From positions 248,001-312,000 of the forward strand of contig NW_015622542.1 in assembly GCF_000835495.1 (NCBI RefSeq): DNA of 64,000 bases. Direction: 5' to 3'. The DNA comes from Cladophialophora immunda (Eukaryota; Ascomycota; Eurotiomycetes; Chaetothyriales; Herpotrichiellaceae). The notes beneath the pieces are model-generated. The model was given only the letters and a program-made list of their open reading frames with translations. It did not search any database and had not been told where the DNA came from. The position numbers and the translations under genes were made by a program. How positions within the stretch are numbered: position 1 is the first letter of the stretch; each line of letters starts with the position of its first letter. Shown in pieces: positions 10,980 to 23,300 of this stretch.

Positions 10980-12110
10980 ATGCCGATCCAACAGCCCGCC
11001 AACCAGATCAAACTGACCAATGTGTCGCTGGTGCGATACAAGAAGGGCAAGAAACGCTTCGAGCTGGCGTGCTACAAGAACAAACTGCTCGAGTACCGAT
11101 CAGGAACCGAGACCGACCTCGACAACGTCCTGCAAGTGCCAACCATCTTCCTCAACGCTTCAAAAGGCGAGACTGCCCCCAATGCTGAACTCGTCAAGGC
11201 ATGGCCGATGCCCTCACAAAATGAAAAGCAAGAATCGGGAGGGAAAGGCGGTGGAAGAGGGGGAAAGAAGGGCAAGGGAAAATCTACAACGGATGAGGGG
11301 GACGATGAGAAGTCATGGAAAGACGCCATCATTGAAGAAATCCTGAAAAAGGGCGAGATCCAAGTGAACGCCAACGAGCGCAAGGAACTACTGGATAGGA
11401 TGGAGAGGGAGATTGTGGAAGAAGTCGCCCAGAGACTCGTCGACCCACAGACAAAGAGAGTCTACACCACCGGCATGATCAAGAAAGGGCTGGACGTTCT
11501 CTCCAAACAGGGTGGTCATGTTCCTTCGCAGGACTCCTTGGGTCATAAACTCGGCAAGCTAAACTTGGGTGAAGGCATCAAGAAGGGCGCTGCCGCCCCG
11601 AAGGGGTCGAGCGAGACGAGCGGGCAAGCGACGCCGATGACCGACGACGACAATGAGTCTGCGTCTGGAGGCAACTCAAAGGGCAAGAAAAGCGACATGC
11701 CAACGTGGACTGGCGTCGTGACCAATAAATCCGTCAAGCAGCAGGCTCTTGAAGCGATCCGTGCCTTGATCACCTGGCAACCCATTCCCGTCATGCGTGC
11801 GCGTATGAGATTGCGGGTCACTTGTCCCACCAACATCGCAAAGCAGGCCGCGAAATCAAAGGCCGCCAGCACAAGCACAGATGTCGGCGAAGACGCTGGG
11901 GCCGAGCAAGGCAAAGGCACTATCAAGGATCGCATTCTTTCCTTCGTTGAGCAGGTAGAGAGCCAAGAGGTGCTGGGTGAGGAGTGGGAAGTCGTTGGAT
12001 TCGTGGAGCCCGGCGCGTTCAAAGCCCTAGGGGAGTTTATTGCCGCGGAAATGAAAGGGAGAGGGAGGCTAGAAGTGCTGGACATGGCTGTTACACATAC
12101 GGATGACTGA
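10980..12110 (+). CDS. SDO1: Ribosome maturation protein SDO1/SBDS
   Basis: Predicted cytoplasmic factor that, with the GTPase EFL1, releases the anti-association factor eIF6/TIF6 from nascent 60S subunits. One exon, 376 aa. The start MPIQQPANQIKLTNVSLVRY matches the family N-terminus closely. The FYSH domain fills about residues 1-120. The central helical domain contains the conserved stretch EEILKKGEIQVNANERKEL and YTTGMIKKGLDVL. A C-terminal ferredoxin-like domain ends in EVLDMAV plus a few residues. It is longer than the roughly 250-aa yeast protein. The extra length comes from two low-complexity inserts: a Gly/Lys-rich one (GGKGGGRGGKKGKGK, about residues 85-105) and a Ser/Thr/Gly-rich linker (about 190-245). 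Both stay in frame without splice signals, so I read them as real insertions. Confidence 0.95.
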   Translation: MPIQQPANQIKLTNVSLVRYKKGKKRFELACYKNKLLEYRSGTETDLDNVLQVPTIFLNASKGETAPNAELVKAWPMPSQNEKQESGGKGGGRGGKKGKGKSTTDEGDDEKSWKDAIIEEILKKGEIQVNANERKELLDRMEREIVEEVAQRLVDPQTKRVYTTGMIKKGLDVLSKQGGHVPSQDSLGHKLGKLNLGEGIKKGAAAPKGSSETSGQATPMTDDDNESASGGNSKGKKSDMPTWTGVVTNKSVKQQALEAIRALITWQPIPVMRARMRLRVTCPTNIAKQAAKSKAASTSTDVGEDAGAEQGKGTIKDRILSFVEQVESQEVLGEEWEVVGFVEPGAFKALGEFIAAEMKGRGRLEVLDMAVTHTDD

Positions 12111-13720
12111 GAAGAAGGGCCACAGCGAAACCGCAGAATGAGCGACTTGGTTCTCAACTTCAATCCCGTGTGCACAAGACGGATAGAGACGAAAACACCA
12201 CGACTTTGGTCGATGTGCCGTCCTGAATCCTACTTCAATGTGGACGTCGATCAGCCTAACCGCTGACGCCAGAAAGAAAACGACATCCCTCTGGAGGATG
12301 ATGCTCTAAGCTGCGTCGCTGCGAGCAGGGTTTTGGAAAGGCTGCAGTACATTTGTACCTGGTGCTTTGCCTGAGCTTCACGCAGACTCGACGTGGCCTC
12401 TCGCTGTCCACCAAGCCTCCATCACCACTAGATCCAGACAGCTTTGGCTACAACACCATCACCCTCAGGAAACTCCTCGCGGACTGCTGGCCCGTTGCTT
12501 GCGGATTAACCCAGTAGACACCAACGAGATGCCGACTTACCGACCACTGCCCGTATCACCGGTCTGGAAAGCCCGTGCGTCTTTGCCAGAAGCAGGGGGT
12601 GCGATCCCCCCGATTGTTCCCTTCGGATCTTCACTGCAGGAGGGCGCACAGGCGTCAGGATGGCCTTATACGTCACAAGGCTACGCACCCAGGATGCTGC
12701 GGGTCTCCGGGTGCCGCATCTCACGGATTCAGCATGGATGGATGAAGAGAGGCGGTCCCGGTGTCCAGATTGAGAGAGACATTTAACTCGGAATCCGTCA
12801 CTCCAACACATCTGGTGAACAGTTTTGCCGACCTGGAGAGGGACTTTCACGGAGGACTTACTAGGAAAGGTCACGAGATTGGTGGCATGAGAAAGAGATC
12901 GACCTGTGGCATTTGGAGTGCCGGCATTTATCCAACATTTATCCACACGGCCAGCCATTCATCGAACAAATCTGACCGGCTCACGTGCCACTAGTAGTCG
13001 GGGGTCATCTCGAGTCACCATTGAATAGTAAATGATCACAAAGAGAAAGGAGTGCTGAAGTGAACAATAAAGTGGCCACTGATTCGGATGTGAGGCCCAA
13101 TGGTGTGATTCAGGGCGGGAGCCACTGCTACTGTTACCCAAGATGACTTCCAGAGATTCCCTGCACTGCAACTGAAGGGTGCATCCAGACTTTCCGCCCG
13201 ATCCGATCGCTCTCTTTCATAGCCAGCCAGCCAGCCTTGGGGACGATCAGAGGATCACACCTCCAGCCCCAGAATGTCCATGCCTGACCCAGTCTATACC
13301 CAGTTTTCTCCGTGGAATTTGTTGTTTCCAAGTAAAATAGTAGACCCTGAGGAAATAAAGAAGTGTTAAATGAGAAACCCATCCCGCCGTGCCATGCAGA
13401 AGTTATCAACCGAAACACCAAGAAATGCCATAGCCATGTGTATGTCCCTAATCGTGCGAGGAGAGCAGTGTGTTGCCGCATGCCCAGAAGTCCTTAGATG
13501 CCAGTTGCCCTTAACCAACAATTGTCGCCATTCATTGCGATTTCCCACATTCGTTGGGGAACCACGAGGGATCCGGGGTCAAGCAGTAATTGTACATTCG
13601 AGTTTGTATCCATGAAGATTGTCACTTTCGTCTCGTGTCCTCCCAATGTCGGATGAAGTCCAAGTCTCGTCGTAAATCATCATTTGGTCCATCTCATTGC
13701 CAGATGGTCCCAAGGTTTTC
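12111..13720. other. Long convergent intergenic region, no supported gene
   Basis: 1.6 kb between two convergent genes, holding only non-ATG or short ORFs without recognisable motifs. A short CCAGCCAGCCAGCC run lies near 13221-13234. No tRNA-like or transposon-like structure was seen. Long 3' UTRs or a non-coding transcript are possible but unsupported. Confidence 0.45.
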
Positions 13721-14478
13721 TCATAAAGCGACTCCAATCCCTCCGTTGCCGAAATCTCTCGGCTTCAGTGTCGCTCTCGTCATAGCTTGTTCGAGCTCCT
13801 CGGCCGTAAATGGAGTGTCGTGACCAGTGGTTTGCTTGGACAGAGCTGCCAATTCAGGCATGTGAATACCACTGTCGTGCTGGGCGAGTTTATTGTTGGG
13901 TTCGCCGGGTGCAGAGGGGACTGCTGTGGCTTGGTCCGACAGAGATGCTGGTGAAAGGTCAGTAAAGGTGACAAATATGACGGACGACCGAGACGATCTA
14001 GGAGAGACATACTGCTCGCAGTATCCGCATCGAATGCCACACTTGCAGCAGTGCTCTTCTGCCTGCTCGTACTGTTCGAAGAACTACTACTCCCTTCCGA
14101 GTCCACACCACTCTCGTTTCTCAGCGTTGAGCCGGGGAGTTCCTGCACCGACGGTCGCCGACTAGCAGCTCTACTGTGCACTCTACTGGCCGCGGCACTC
14201 TGTGACTTGGTACCCCCTGGGGAAAACGTGCCGGAGAGGGCGAGTGAGGTTCGCCTCCGGGCTGTTGAGAAGGCGTCTGCGAGAGAGAAGGCTTGCAGAG
14301 AGGCCTGATGTTCGGGATCGACCTTCCCCCGATACTTGGATTTTGGGATCTCGTGGGGCTTATAGTATTGAATGTCCTTCCGGTCTGTGTAATATGGTTC
14401 ACCATTGGGCCCTGTCTCGCTTCCCGCACTATTCTTCTTGGACGTAAAAGTCCTCCGCAGTTTTACTCGTAGACCCAT
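13721..14478 (-). CDS. Conserved-looking fungal protein of unknown function, two exons
   Basis: Proposed 230-aa protein with exons 14478-14013 and 13947-13721. The intron, 13948-14012, starts GTATGT and ends CACCAG. Without splicing the frame ends in unrelated sequence. With splicing the C-terminus becomes an ordered acidic stretch containing HMPELAALSKQTTGHDTPF and an end reading GNGGIGVAL, which looks like real coding sequence. The N-terminus is strongly basic (MGLRVKLRRTFTSKKNS) and is followed by a Tyr-rich segment (EPYYTDRKDIQYYKP). The middle is Ser/Arg/Ala-rich low complexity. No enzyme motif, signal peptide or membrane segment is visible. I do not recognise a named family. Confidence 0.72.
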
Positions 14479-16702
14479 TGTGCATATGCGATATGGAGGC
14501 AGAAAGGAGGACCGGCCGAGAGCGTGCTGACGGTATATCTGATACTGATGCTTGGTTGATGGGTGATAGATAAGCCCTGTTCAGGAGGACGCAAGCCAAT
14601 CTGTCGTCGATATTGTAACGGTATGGATGGAAGAACGGGAGGGAGGGATAGGGACCAGGACGCCTCATATGAATGCCATCGAGGCTGGATCTGAGAGAAG
14701 TGGAACTGCGGTGGCCAGAGGCATATCAGAGACAATCAGGAGAGCATGGGGCCCATGGGTAGTAATGACGAGACGGCGGGCACAATTGTTATGCTGGAAT
14801 CTGGCACAAGGTGGTGGAGAGGAGCCGGAGGAGTATGGAGATGGCCGTGGGCCCTGGTCACCCATGGTGGAAAGCTGGGATAAGACGTGCCCTGTGCCCT
14901 TGTCTTTCCCAATGCAGCGGGCGAAGTATCCACTCTGCGCCATCGCCGGCGGGTTCTATCGCAGTTCTGAGCATGGCCAGCGGGTGCGTAGGGTAGTGTA
15001 CGAGTAGCATATCGCGAAACCCGGGCGGAGGCGAGGCGTGTGTATGGACCAGGGTGACTGTGAGGACGGTGAGCAGTGAGCGGGCAACAGGCTGCCCAGC
15101 GTGGCAGAATCCGACGATTCCGCCGATAGGCCTACCATGAATGTGGATGCAGTATGGATCCCATTCTGACCACTGACGCCGGTTGAAGAAGTAGGCTGGG
15201 CGAATCGCCCGTGGTGAGAAGTGGTCCCAATCCTACCTCACTACTCGGTGCTTGTAGAGACAAGTACAAGTGCAAAGCCAGGAAGCGGGCAGGAGTTACC
15301 GCCCCCCTTGCAATGCAACGTATTGGCCTCTCCTAGAAGTCTATAGGCCATGATGAAATCGGCCTTGTGTGGTAATAGAGCGAGGCATACAACGTGGTTT
15401 GTGTCGTGCCTCGCACCTCGTAATCTGCGCGAACGATCCAAGAAGGCAATGCCACCTTCTAGAAACATTCTTCTTCCGGCTCTTGCTCTGGCGCAGGCGG
15501 CTTTCGCTGGATGTGGTTGGGTGGCGATTGGCTGCCCCTTGCATTGGCCGCTGCCCAGCCTGGGCCCTCGGGGCCTCACTAGCCCTATCAATTTACCCAT
15601 AGCGCCCCCAAGCCCCTACGCCTCTGCACCCGCAACGCCCCCCAAAGACCGCGACATGCACCTGTAGCGTGGCTCCCTTCCACAGCGTGCTCCCGTTAGT
15701 GCTCTAGTGAGCGTGTCCTTCACCCGACGTGCATGAAGGGGAGTTGTTTCTGCTGATAAGGGCTGATTCGGGACGGGTGCCTCTCGTCGCTGAGAAGATA
15801 AGTTCTCGTTCGTATCACTCCACGGGCCAGAGATGTCTCGTTGGCCCTGCCCGTCGAGGCTCTGGCCAGAGTCCAGAGTCATGTTCGCCACGACGTGTAC
15901 CACAGCGTGTACCACAGCGGCGATATCTCGCTCAACTCTCTCTCCCTCTCACGTGACCGCTTCCATCTCTTGCCCAGTGACGCGTGGCAAGTCGACGAGG
16001 GCGGCCATCACTGCTATTTGGGGGAGAAACTCATCATCACCATCGCCCAATTGTCACATTACGGAGACACAGGACATCTTTGTGCGTCGTCGTCTCGGGT
16101 AGTCGCCCTCAAAATGGCCGACGATGTGCATTAATGCCCCTCCCACGTCCATCGCCAGTCTCTTGGTTGCAGGACGATTGGTCGATCTCCCCAGATCTTG
16201 GTTGCGCAAAGATGCCCTTGTGGTTTGTGGGTTGCTGTTGTGTATGACTTCATCGGTGTCTAGATTGGCACAGACTGGCCACAGCTGAGTTGCTCTACCT
16301 CCAAAGGACTGTGCCTAGTGCTTTCACTCTCCCCGCTTCAACCCCCAAATATCCCATGTCGGTGGGCAGATGGCAGTGGCTAGTGTGGCCGTCATCCAAT
16401 GAACAACAGCATCTCTTCCGTCTGTGGCTTGAACAGGCCCCTAGAATACGTGACAACAGCTTGGAAGTCTGACGATCTGGTGTCATGGTGTGGTTCGAGT
16501 TTCTCAGGTTATGACGCAAACCAGGAAACATGGCGCACACAGCCTTCACGAGCGCAGCCAGCTTCACCTCCCGTCTCCTCATCCAACATTCTCGTCTGTT
16601 ACTTCTTCCCACATCGATAGTCTTCCTCCTCTGTGCAGTTGATGGCCTTGTCTGCGCCTCATCTAAACCCACGTTGACAAGATCTAGCAATTCCAGAGCG
16701 GA
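14479..16702. other. Long divergent intergenic region, probable promoters
   Basis: 2.2 kb between two divergent genes. ORFs are short, overlap on both strands and show no family resemblance. The only repeat I noticed is a perfect tandem 12-mer (GTGTACCACAGC twice) at 15895-15918. The region probably contains both upstream regulatory regions and 5' leaders. Confidence 0.45.
15895..15918 (+). repeat. Tandem 12-bp duplication
   Basis: The 12-mer GTGTACCACAGC occurs twice in direct tandem. It lies in non-coding DNA about 800 bp upstream of the hendecad-repeat protein gene. It may be a paired factor-binding site or a replication-slippage product; the sequence does not tell which. Confidence 0.7.
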
Positions 16703-19514
16703 ATGGACAAGCTCAAGACCATGATGTATGTATCCTCATCCGCACAGACTCGCTCTTCCCCTAACACGTGCTCAATGCAAAGCAGGGAGAAAGGAGACGC
16801 CGAAGACAGGGCTGGACCAAGTGGTCGGTTGACAGGACAAGGTTCTCATTTTCCCAAGAGCGAAGAACAGTCTGCGGATGCTTCAGCCGCCTCCCAGGAA
16901 AATACACCCGCTGGAGACGCCCTAGGTGCGCTCATCCTTGCCCGAACCACATCCCTGCATTGCCCCTATCGACATTTCTAACCCATCAACAGGCGTAGGT
17001 GCACAACAGACCCATGAAGCACATCCGGTCACTGGGTCGTCAGGCCCTGACCCTGGTACCGCTGCCATTGGCGAAACCTCGACCTATAGCTCCCATACTC
17101 TGCGTAAAGGCGATCCCATTCCAAATGTTGTTGACTCCAGATCTGAGGATCCCACCACGTATCGAACTCCCGAACACTCATACGGGTCAAACAAGGGCGT
17201 CCCAGAGGGTGGGCCCTTAGCCGCCGCAGCGCACGCATTTCACAAGGACAAAGATTATAGCAGTATGTCGTCCCGACGATGCTCGACCTGTAGAACCAAT
17301 GTGCTAACTTTTCCAGCTTCTCACATCCCAGGAGCATTCCCGCAAGACGTAACAGCGCATGATGCTACCACAATGGCTCCTTCCACCTTGACGACGACAA
17401 CATCACCAGCCGAACGATCGGCGGTCTACAGTGAAGTTGAGAAGACCAAAGTGCCTGACGCAGCTGCTGCAGCTCAGTATGCAACAAGAGCCGCTCCAGG
17501 AACTCAAGAGCCAGTTTCGGAAGAGCCCAAGACATCTGGAACAATTGGTAAGATTCTCGGTGCAGTGGGCCTAGGAACTGCTGCTAGCGGTGCTGTGGCT
17601 GCTACTTCACGTGCAGAGGATGATCAACCACATGCCATTGCAGATACCCCTAATCAACCTACCACTACCACTGGTGTCGACTCCTATACCGCGCCGAGTC
17701 GCTCAGGGCCTCCCCCGTCGCATCACAGGAAAGAGAGTATTCCTACAACGGCCTATCCAGCAGGTGTAGATTCTCCCGCGCCGATCAATCCGCCAGTCGG
17801 TGGTACATCGGCCGTTGCAGACCAGGATCATAAAGATCATGCAGGCCGTAATGCAGGATTAGCCGCTGGCGCCGCGGGTGTTGGAGCTGGCGCCGCCGCA
17901 GCTGGTGCTTATGCCATGCAAGATCGAGAGAAAGACACAGCAAGGTCCGATTGGCCTCTCCGTGAGGACGCCACTACTGCAACACCAGCTGCTGCGACCC
18001 TTCCCACTTCGGAGGGCGCTACCAGGACGGCCCCTACAAGCCAACCTGCCAAACAACCCCTCGTCGCGCACGAGGCTGCACCCGCTACAGCTGGTGCGTC
18101 TGTCGTCCCTGAATACAATCAACGTCAAGACCAGCTCGAGGCTCGAGCTCAGGATGACCAAGCGAAACGTGAAGCCGCTCGTTCTGGGGCCACAAGCGTC
18201 GCAGGCGGAGCATCCATCGCACCCGAATACTCTGAACGACAAGATAGAATCTCAGAGGAAACGGAACGGCGAAGGCACAAAAAGGAGGAAGAAGCTGCGC
18301 TTGCTGGAGTTGCAGGTGCTGGAGTGGGAGCGGCTGGGTTGTATGAATATAATCAGCGGCAAGACAGGCTTGAGGACGATGCTCAGAGACAGAAGGATTT
18401 AGCGGAACAAGAGGCTGCCCGCCAGAAGCAGTTCGAAAAGGACCAGAAGGCGGCAGAAAAACAAGCCAAGAAGGAAGAGAAGCAGCACCAGAAGGATCTC
18501 AAGAAAGAAGAAAAGCAACACCAGAAAGAGCTCGAGAAGGAACAAAAACAACACCAGAAGGAGCTCGAGAAGGAACAGAAACAACACCAGAAGGAGCTCG
18601 AGAAGGAAGAGAAGCATCACCAAAAAGAGCTCGAAAAGGAAGAGCAGGCCCGTGAGAAGGCTGCAGAGAAGGAAGAAAAACATCGCCGCGAGGAACTTGA
18701 GCGCGAGCAAAAGGAACGTGAAAAAGCTACGGCCACCGCCGCTGCCGGGGCCGGTGCAGGCGTAGCTGCCAGCGCTGGTGCGTACGAGGTGCACGACAAG
18801 GACAAACATCCGCCTCCCACAACGGCAACCGATGAATCAGGTCACACAAAGCTCCATAAGGAGCCAGAGGGGAAGAAGCCGGGCCTGCTGAAACGGATCT
18901 TCAAGCGCCGCAAGAACAAGGATACAGGTGAAGAAGAAGAATACGAGGATTACGACCATCATGAGCCCGAGGCTGAGCATGGCGATCATCATGTTGCCGA
19001 AGCTGGAGTCGCTGGAGGCACGGGTGCCGCCGTAGCTCGGACTGCTGCTGCCGCATCTCACGAGCCGGCCGCAACCTCGTACGAGGCACAAAGTGGCGGC
19101 CTTCAGAAGCCATCATACAATCCCTTCTCCAAGGACGATCCAGCCCACGAGTCCGCCAAAGCGTCCAGCACCGCCGCACCTACAGGCGCCCAGTCCGCAC
19201 CAGAAACCGCCACTCACCCGAGAAAGAGTAGCGTAGGACCCGATGCGATCGACCCTGCCACAACCCATGTCCCCTATGACCCCGTCCACGACCCCTCCAG
19301 CCGGAAATCCATCTCAGAACAAGGCGGACACATTGACCAAATCGGTGGACTCACGGCGCATCATCCATACACCGAGGGTGAACAAAAGCCCGGCCTGGCA
19401 CATCGGATCATTGATGCGCTGAAGCCGTTGCCCGACAAGGAGAAGCTACAACATCACACGGAACAGTATCACCATCCGGGGGGCAGCAGCCACCCCCCTG
19501 GGTCCGCGCAATAG
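16703..19514 (+). CDS. Large Ala/Lys/Glu-rich protein with 11-residue repeats, LEA-like
   Basis: Predicted 876-aa, largely low-complexity protein. Proposed exons are 16703-16725, 16786-16925, 16993-17262 and 17317-19514. The short first exon encodes MDKLKTM. Three Ala/Gly-rich hydrophobic blocks (such as GAAGVGAGAAAAGAY) are each linked to variants of a YNQRQDR(L/I)E motif. From 18477 the sequence becomes a charged helix built on an 11-residue unit related to EKQHQKELEKE. A basic patch (GLLKRIFKRRKNKD), an acidic His-rich segment and a disordered tail follow. Hendecad repeats are a hallmark of group 3 LEA proteins, and Ala/Gly blocks with glycine spacing can associate with membranes. I therefore infer a stress-related or scaffold role, but I cannot name the family firmly. 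The third intron (54 nt, no stop) keeps the frame if retained. Confidence 0.78.
18477..18707 (+). repeat. 33-bp tandem coding repeat (11-residue unit)
   Basis: Seven consecutive 33-bp units encode variants of EKQHQKELEKE. Units 2-5 are nearly identical and the outer ones are more diverged. An eighth, degraded unit may follow to about 18740. The 11-residue period gives an amphipathic helix or right-handed coiled coil and is a period known from group 3 LEA proteins. Near-identity of the central units suggests recent expansion. Confidence 0.85.
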
Positions 19515-20324
19515 GTGGCCCAGCAGGGTGTGTGCACAGTGTACCATGGGTGCACTCGATCCCGTCGATTACGAAGGTCCCGTCGTTTTATGCTTTCCCG
19601 TCCGCCTCACAAGCCAATGTGATGATGGCCTCTGCAACTGAAAAGGAAATAATAATACCCGGACCGTGTGGAATTGATTAAACAATTGACTCGAGTTATC
19701 ATATCTAATGTAACGGCAACTAGGGGGATTCGGCTGAGAAAAGACGGTCATCTCATCTAATCGACCCTCCCCCTTTGCTCTGATATTTCCTGCTCTCTCC
19801 CATTGCTCTCCTTGCGTCTTCGTGTAAGAATGACATAGCAACAATGATGATGATGTGTGATATGGTACATTTCCTCCCCACCCAGCTTCAACCATCCCGT
19901 CCGTTCTCTGGCTCTCCGCTCGTCTCTTCACGTTGTGCAAGGGACTGACTGGGTCGGCCCTTGTTGACCGACTCCAAGCGTCAGGACCGAGACTGAGCGG
20001 GGGCAAATGCAGAACACCAGAAGTGGCCATAGAAAAACATAGACGCTTGATGAGGATTGGAATACACTGGTTTTTGGTTCCTAGAGCCCTCCAATTGATC
20101 GTGACCCATCCCCCAATCAATCACTGAGATTCGCCTCGGTGAAAATAATGTCTCACGCCTCCCGCAAAACAGGCGCCGTGACGTTTGTCTGTTCAGACGG
20201 AGAAATCATCGCTGAAAATGTATGCCAACGTCCCAAGATCTTGGGGACAGTCAACGCCTCAATCCTTGGCCAGCCCACTTGCCTTTGCGGTCTTGTCGCT
20301 TCCTAGCAGCAACCTCCTTAACCC
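19515..20324. other. Convergent intergenic region, no gene seen
   Basis: Lies between the convergent 3' ends of the repeat-protein gene and RPB2. It includes a short ATGATGATG run near 19840. The minus-strand ORF here has no recognisable motif and runs through likely 3' flank. Confidence 0.45.
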
Positions 20325-23300
20325 CTATCCTTTCTTCGTGTACAACCTTGCCGCAATGTTCATGCTCCACAGCTCTTGGAACAATAACTTGGCCGCATAC
20401 GGCAAGTAAATCTGACTGATGCGATTCTTATTGTTGCAGTTCTTGCACTCAAAGGTATTCTTTTTCAGTTTCGCGATCACGGTCATCAATCCGCAGATAT
20501 CACAAATGTGCACGCGGAAAGGATCGGAGACGTCAAAAAGGCGTTCTTTTAGGAACGATGAGGCACCGTGCGCGATCATGCAGTCGCGTTCCATTTCGCC
20601 GAAACGCAGGCCACCGTCGCGAGCACGACCTTCGACAGGCTGTCGGGTCAGGATTTGAGTGGGGCCTCGAGCACGAGAATGGATTTTGTCATCGACCATA
20701 TGTCTGAGACGTTGGTAATAGGTAGGACCGAGGAAGACTTGTGCGACCAGTTTGCGTCCGGTATGCCCATTGTACATGACTTCGAAGCCGCGGGACTGGT
20801 AGCCCATTCGTCTTAGCAGCTCAGAGATCTGCGTCACTGTGACTTTCGTGAACGGGGTGGCGTCGCCTTCATCACCGCGAAGTGTCGCTACCTTTGAGAG
20901 TTGGCATTCGATCAAGTGTGCAATGGTCATTCGAGAGGGAATGGCGTGCGGGTTGATGATCAGATCGGGCACGATGCCTTCTCGAGTGAAAGGCATATCC
21001 TCGTGACGGTACGTGATACCAATTGTACCTTTCTGACCATGGCGAGATGCGAATTTATCGCCAATCTGAGGCACTTTCGTGGTCCTGACCCTGACCTTTG
21101 CAAACCGATGACCTTCATTGGTTGTCGTCAGCAGGACCTGGTCAACAATGCCAGACTCGGTAGATCTCAATGGGGTTGACACGTCGCGCTTGATGTGCTG
21201 TTTCTGTCTTTGACCAAGCTCTTCGGCGTCTGGCGCCATCGGAGCTGTCTTGCCCATGATGATATCTTCACCACTCACACGGACACCAGGAGCGACAATT
21301 CCATCTTCGTCAATCTTGTCATAGGTGCCGTGCTTGAGACGGAGAGTATCAGCTCTTGTAGGCTTCTCGAACTGCTCTACCACGGAGTGGCCAACGATCT
21401 TCTCCGAGTCTTGGTAGGTACGGTAGAACAACGATCGGAAGAGACCACGGTCGATCGAGCTTTGATTCATGATGACCGAATCTTCTTGATTGTAACCTGA
21501 ATAACACGCGATGGCAACAATGGCGTTCTGTCCGGCAGGAAGTTCTCGGAATTTCAGATAGTCCATTGCCATCGTTCTTGCAAGAGGTTTTTGAGGATAG
21601 TAGAGGATGTTTGCCATGGTCTCCATCCGTTGGTCGAAGTTGGTGAGGAAGACGCCCATAGCCTGCTTACCCATAGCAGATTGGTAGGTGTTACGAGGTG
21701 ATTGATTGTGGTCAGGGAAAGGGATGATGCTGGCGCAGACACCCAAGATCATACTTGGATGAATTTCGCAATGAGTGAAGGTGTGGGAGAATGGGTTTAA
21801 CAGAGGATCGTTTCTGCGCAAGGGGTCGTCTTCGGCCTCTATCTCCATGCCCATCCATCTTGCTTTGGAGTCGGCCAGAGCCTCAGGTGTCATGATGATC
21901 ATTGCGGTCTCTTCTTCCTCAGCATCGAGGTATTCGACGACGCCTGATTCTAGGAGATTGTTCCAGCCGTATGGTCTGATTTCATCGGTCCACTGAATGC
22001 CACTCTCCTTCAAATAGGCAGTCTCATCAAGCTTGTTGATGTGCTCCTTATTCAGCACTAAGTTGCCACGATTTTCTGAGGCCGGGTCGGTCTCCACCAC
22101 AAACAGCGGACGGACAATTCTGCCCGAGTCACCGTTGACTTTGAATTCTTTCTCTCGGATATCCCAGACCAAACTTACTTGAGCGTCAAAGACGCCCTTT
22201 CTCCGTAGCTTGCGTAAGTCATCAACGAGGCGTTTGGGGTCTCGTAGGACCACGGCAAACCACACACCATCGACAAAGACCTTGGTCGCTTGAGGATTTA
22301 ATCGAGGTTCCCAATCTTCCAGTGCTTCGACGTTTTTGGTGAGGATATAATTCACCAATGGAGCAGTCTCGTAAGTATTTGTAACCATCGACATGAGAGA
22401 CAAATTCTTGACCAGGCCGCAAGCCTGACCTTCCGGTGTCTCAGCCGGGCAAACATAACCCCAATGAGTGTTGTGGAGTTGGCGAGGCTTTGCGATTTTA
22501 CCTTCTCGACCGATCGGGGCATTGGTACGACGAAGATGTGATAAAGTGGAGGCAAAAGTGTATCGGCTGAGCACTTGAGAAACACCAGCTTTCGCTTTGT
22601 CCAGTTTCTTCTGATCACCCCAATTGCCAGTAGCCAATGAATATTTCAAACCGCTAGTGATAATTGGATGTTTGAAGCCTGCCATGATATTGATGGGGTG
22701 GCCCGCTTCCACGCGCTTCTGCATATATCTGTAGAAATCTTTGGTGGCTTTGTCGAACTGTAATCGGAAGAGGTTGGTCATCAAAGGTCCGGCAAGATCG
22801 AGTCGCTTTTTTCCTAGATGATCTCGATCATCCGGCTCAGCACGACCGAGAGCGCACTTCAGTAGTCGATTGACCATGTAACCGAGAAAGAATGCTTTTC
22901 TAGCGGTAGCATCGGGGCTTTGTCCAATATGGGGCAAAAACTCCTTTTGCAAGATGTCTGTGGCATGTTTCTGTCGTTCGTGGCTTTTCAAAGTCGGAAT
23001 ATTGCCTCTGCGCGCAATGAAGTCCCGAGCCAGATCTGCACCCTGAATGGCCTGGCCTTCTTGGAGCGAGCCCATCAGCATATCCATCATCTCCTTATCA
23101 CTCTGATCGAAGCAAATTTTCTCCAAGATATCGGCGTCGGAGACTATATCCAGAGCTCGGAAGACAATAACAAGAGGAATGTCCTGCTTGACGTATGGTA
23201 ATTGAACTCGGATCGGGTTGTCGATCTTGGTGCCATCAGGACCGTCGACTCTGCGGAAGAGTTTGACCGTGCACTGCGACATCATGCGAGCACCACGGTC

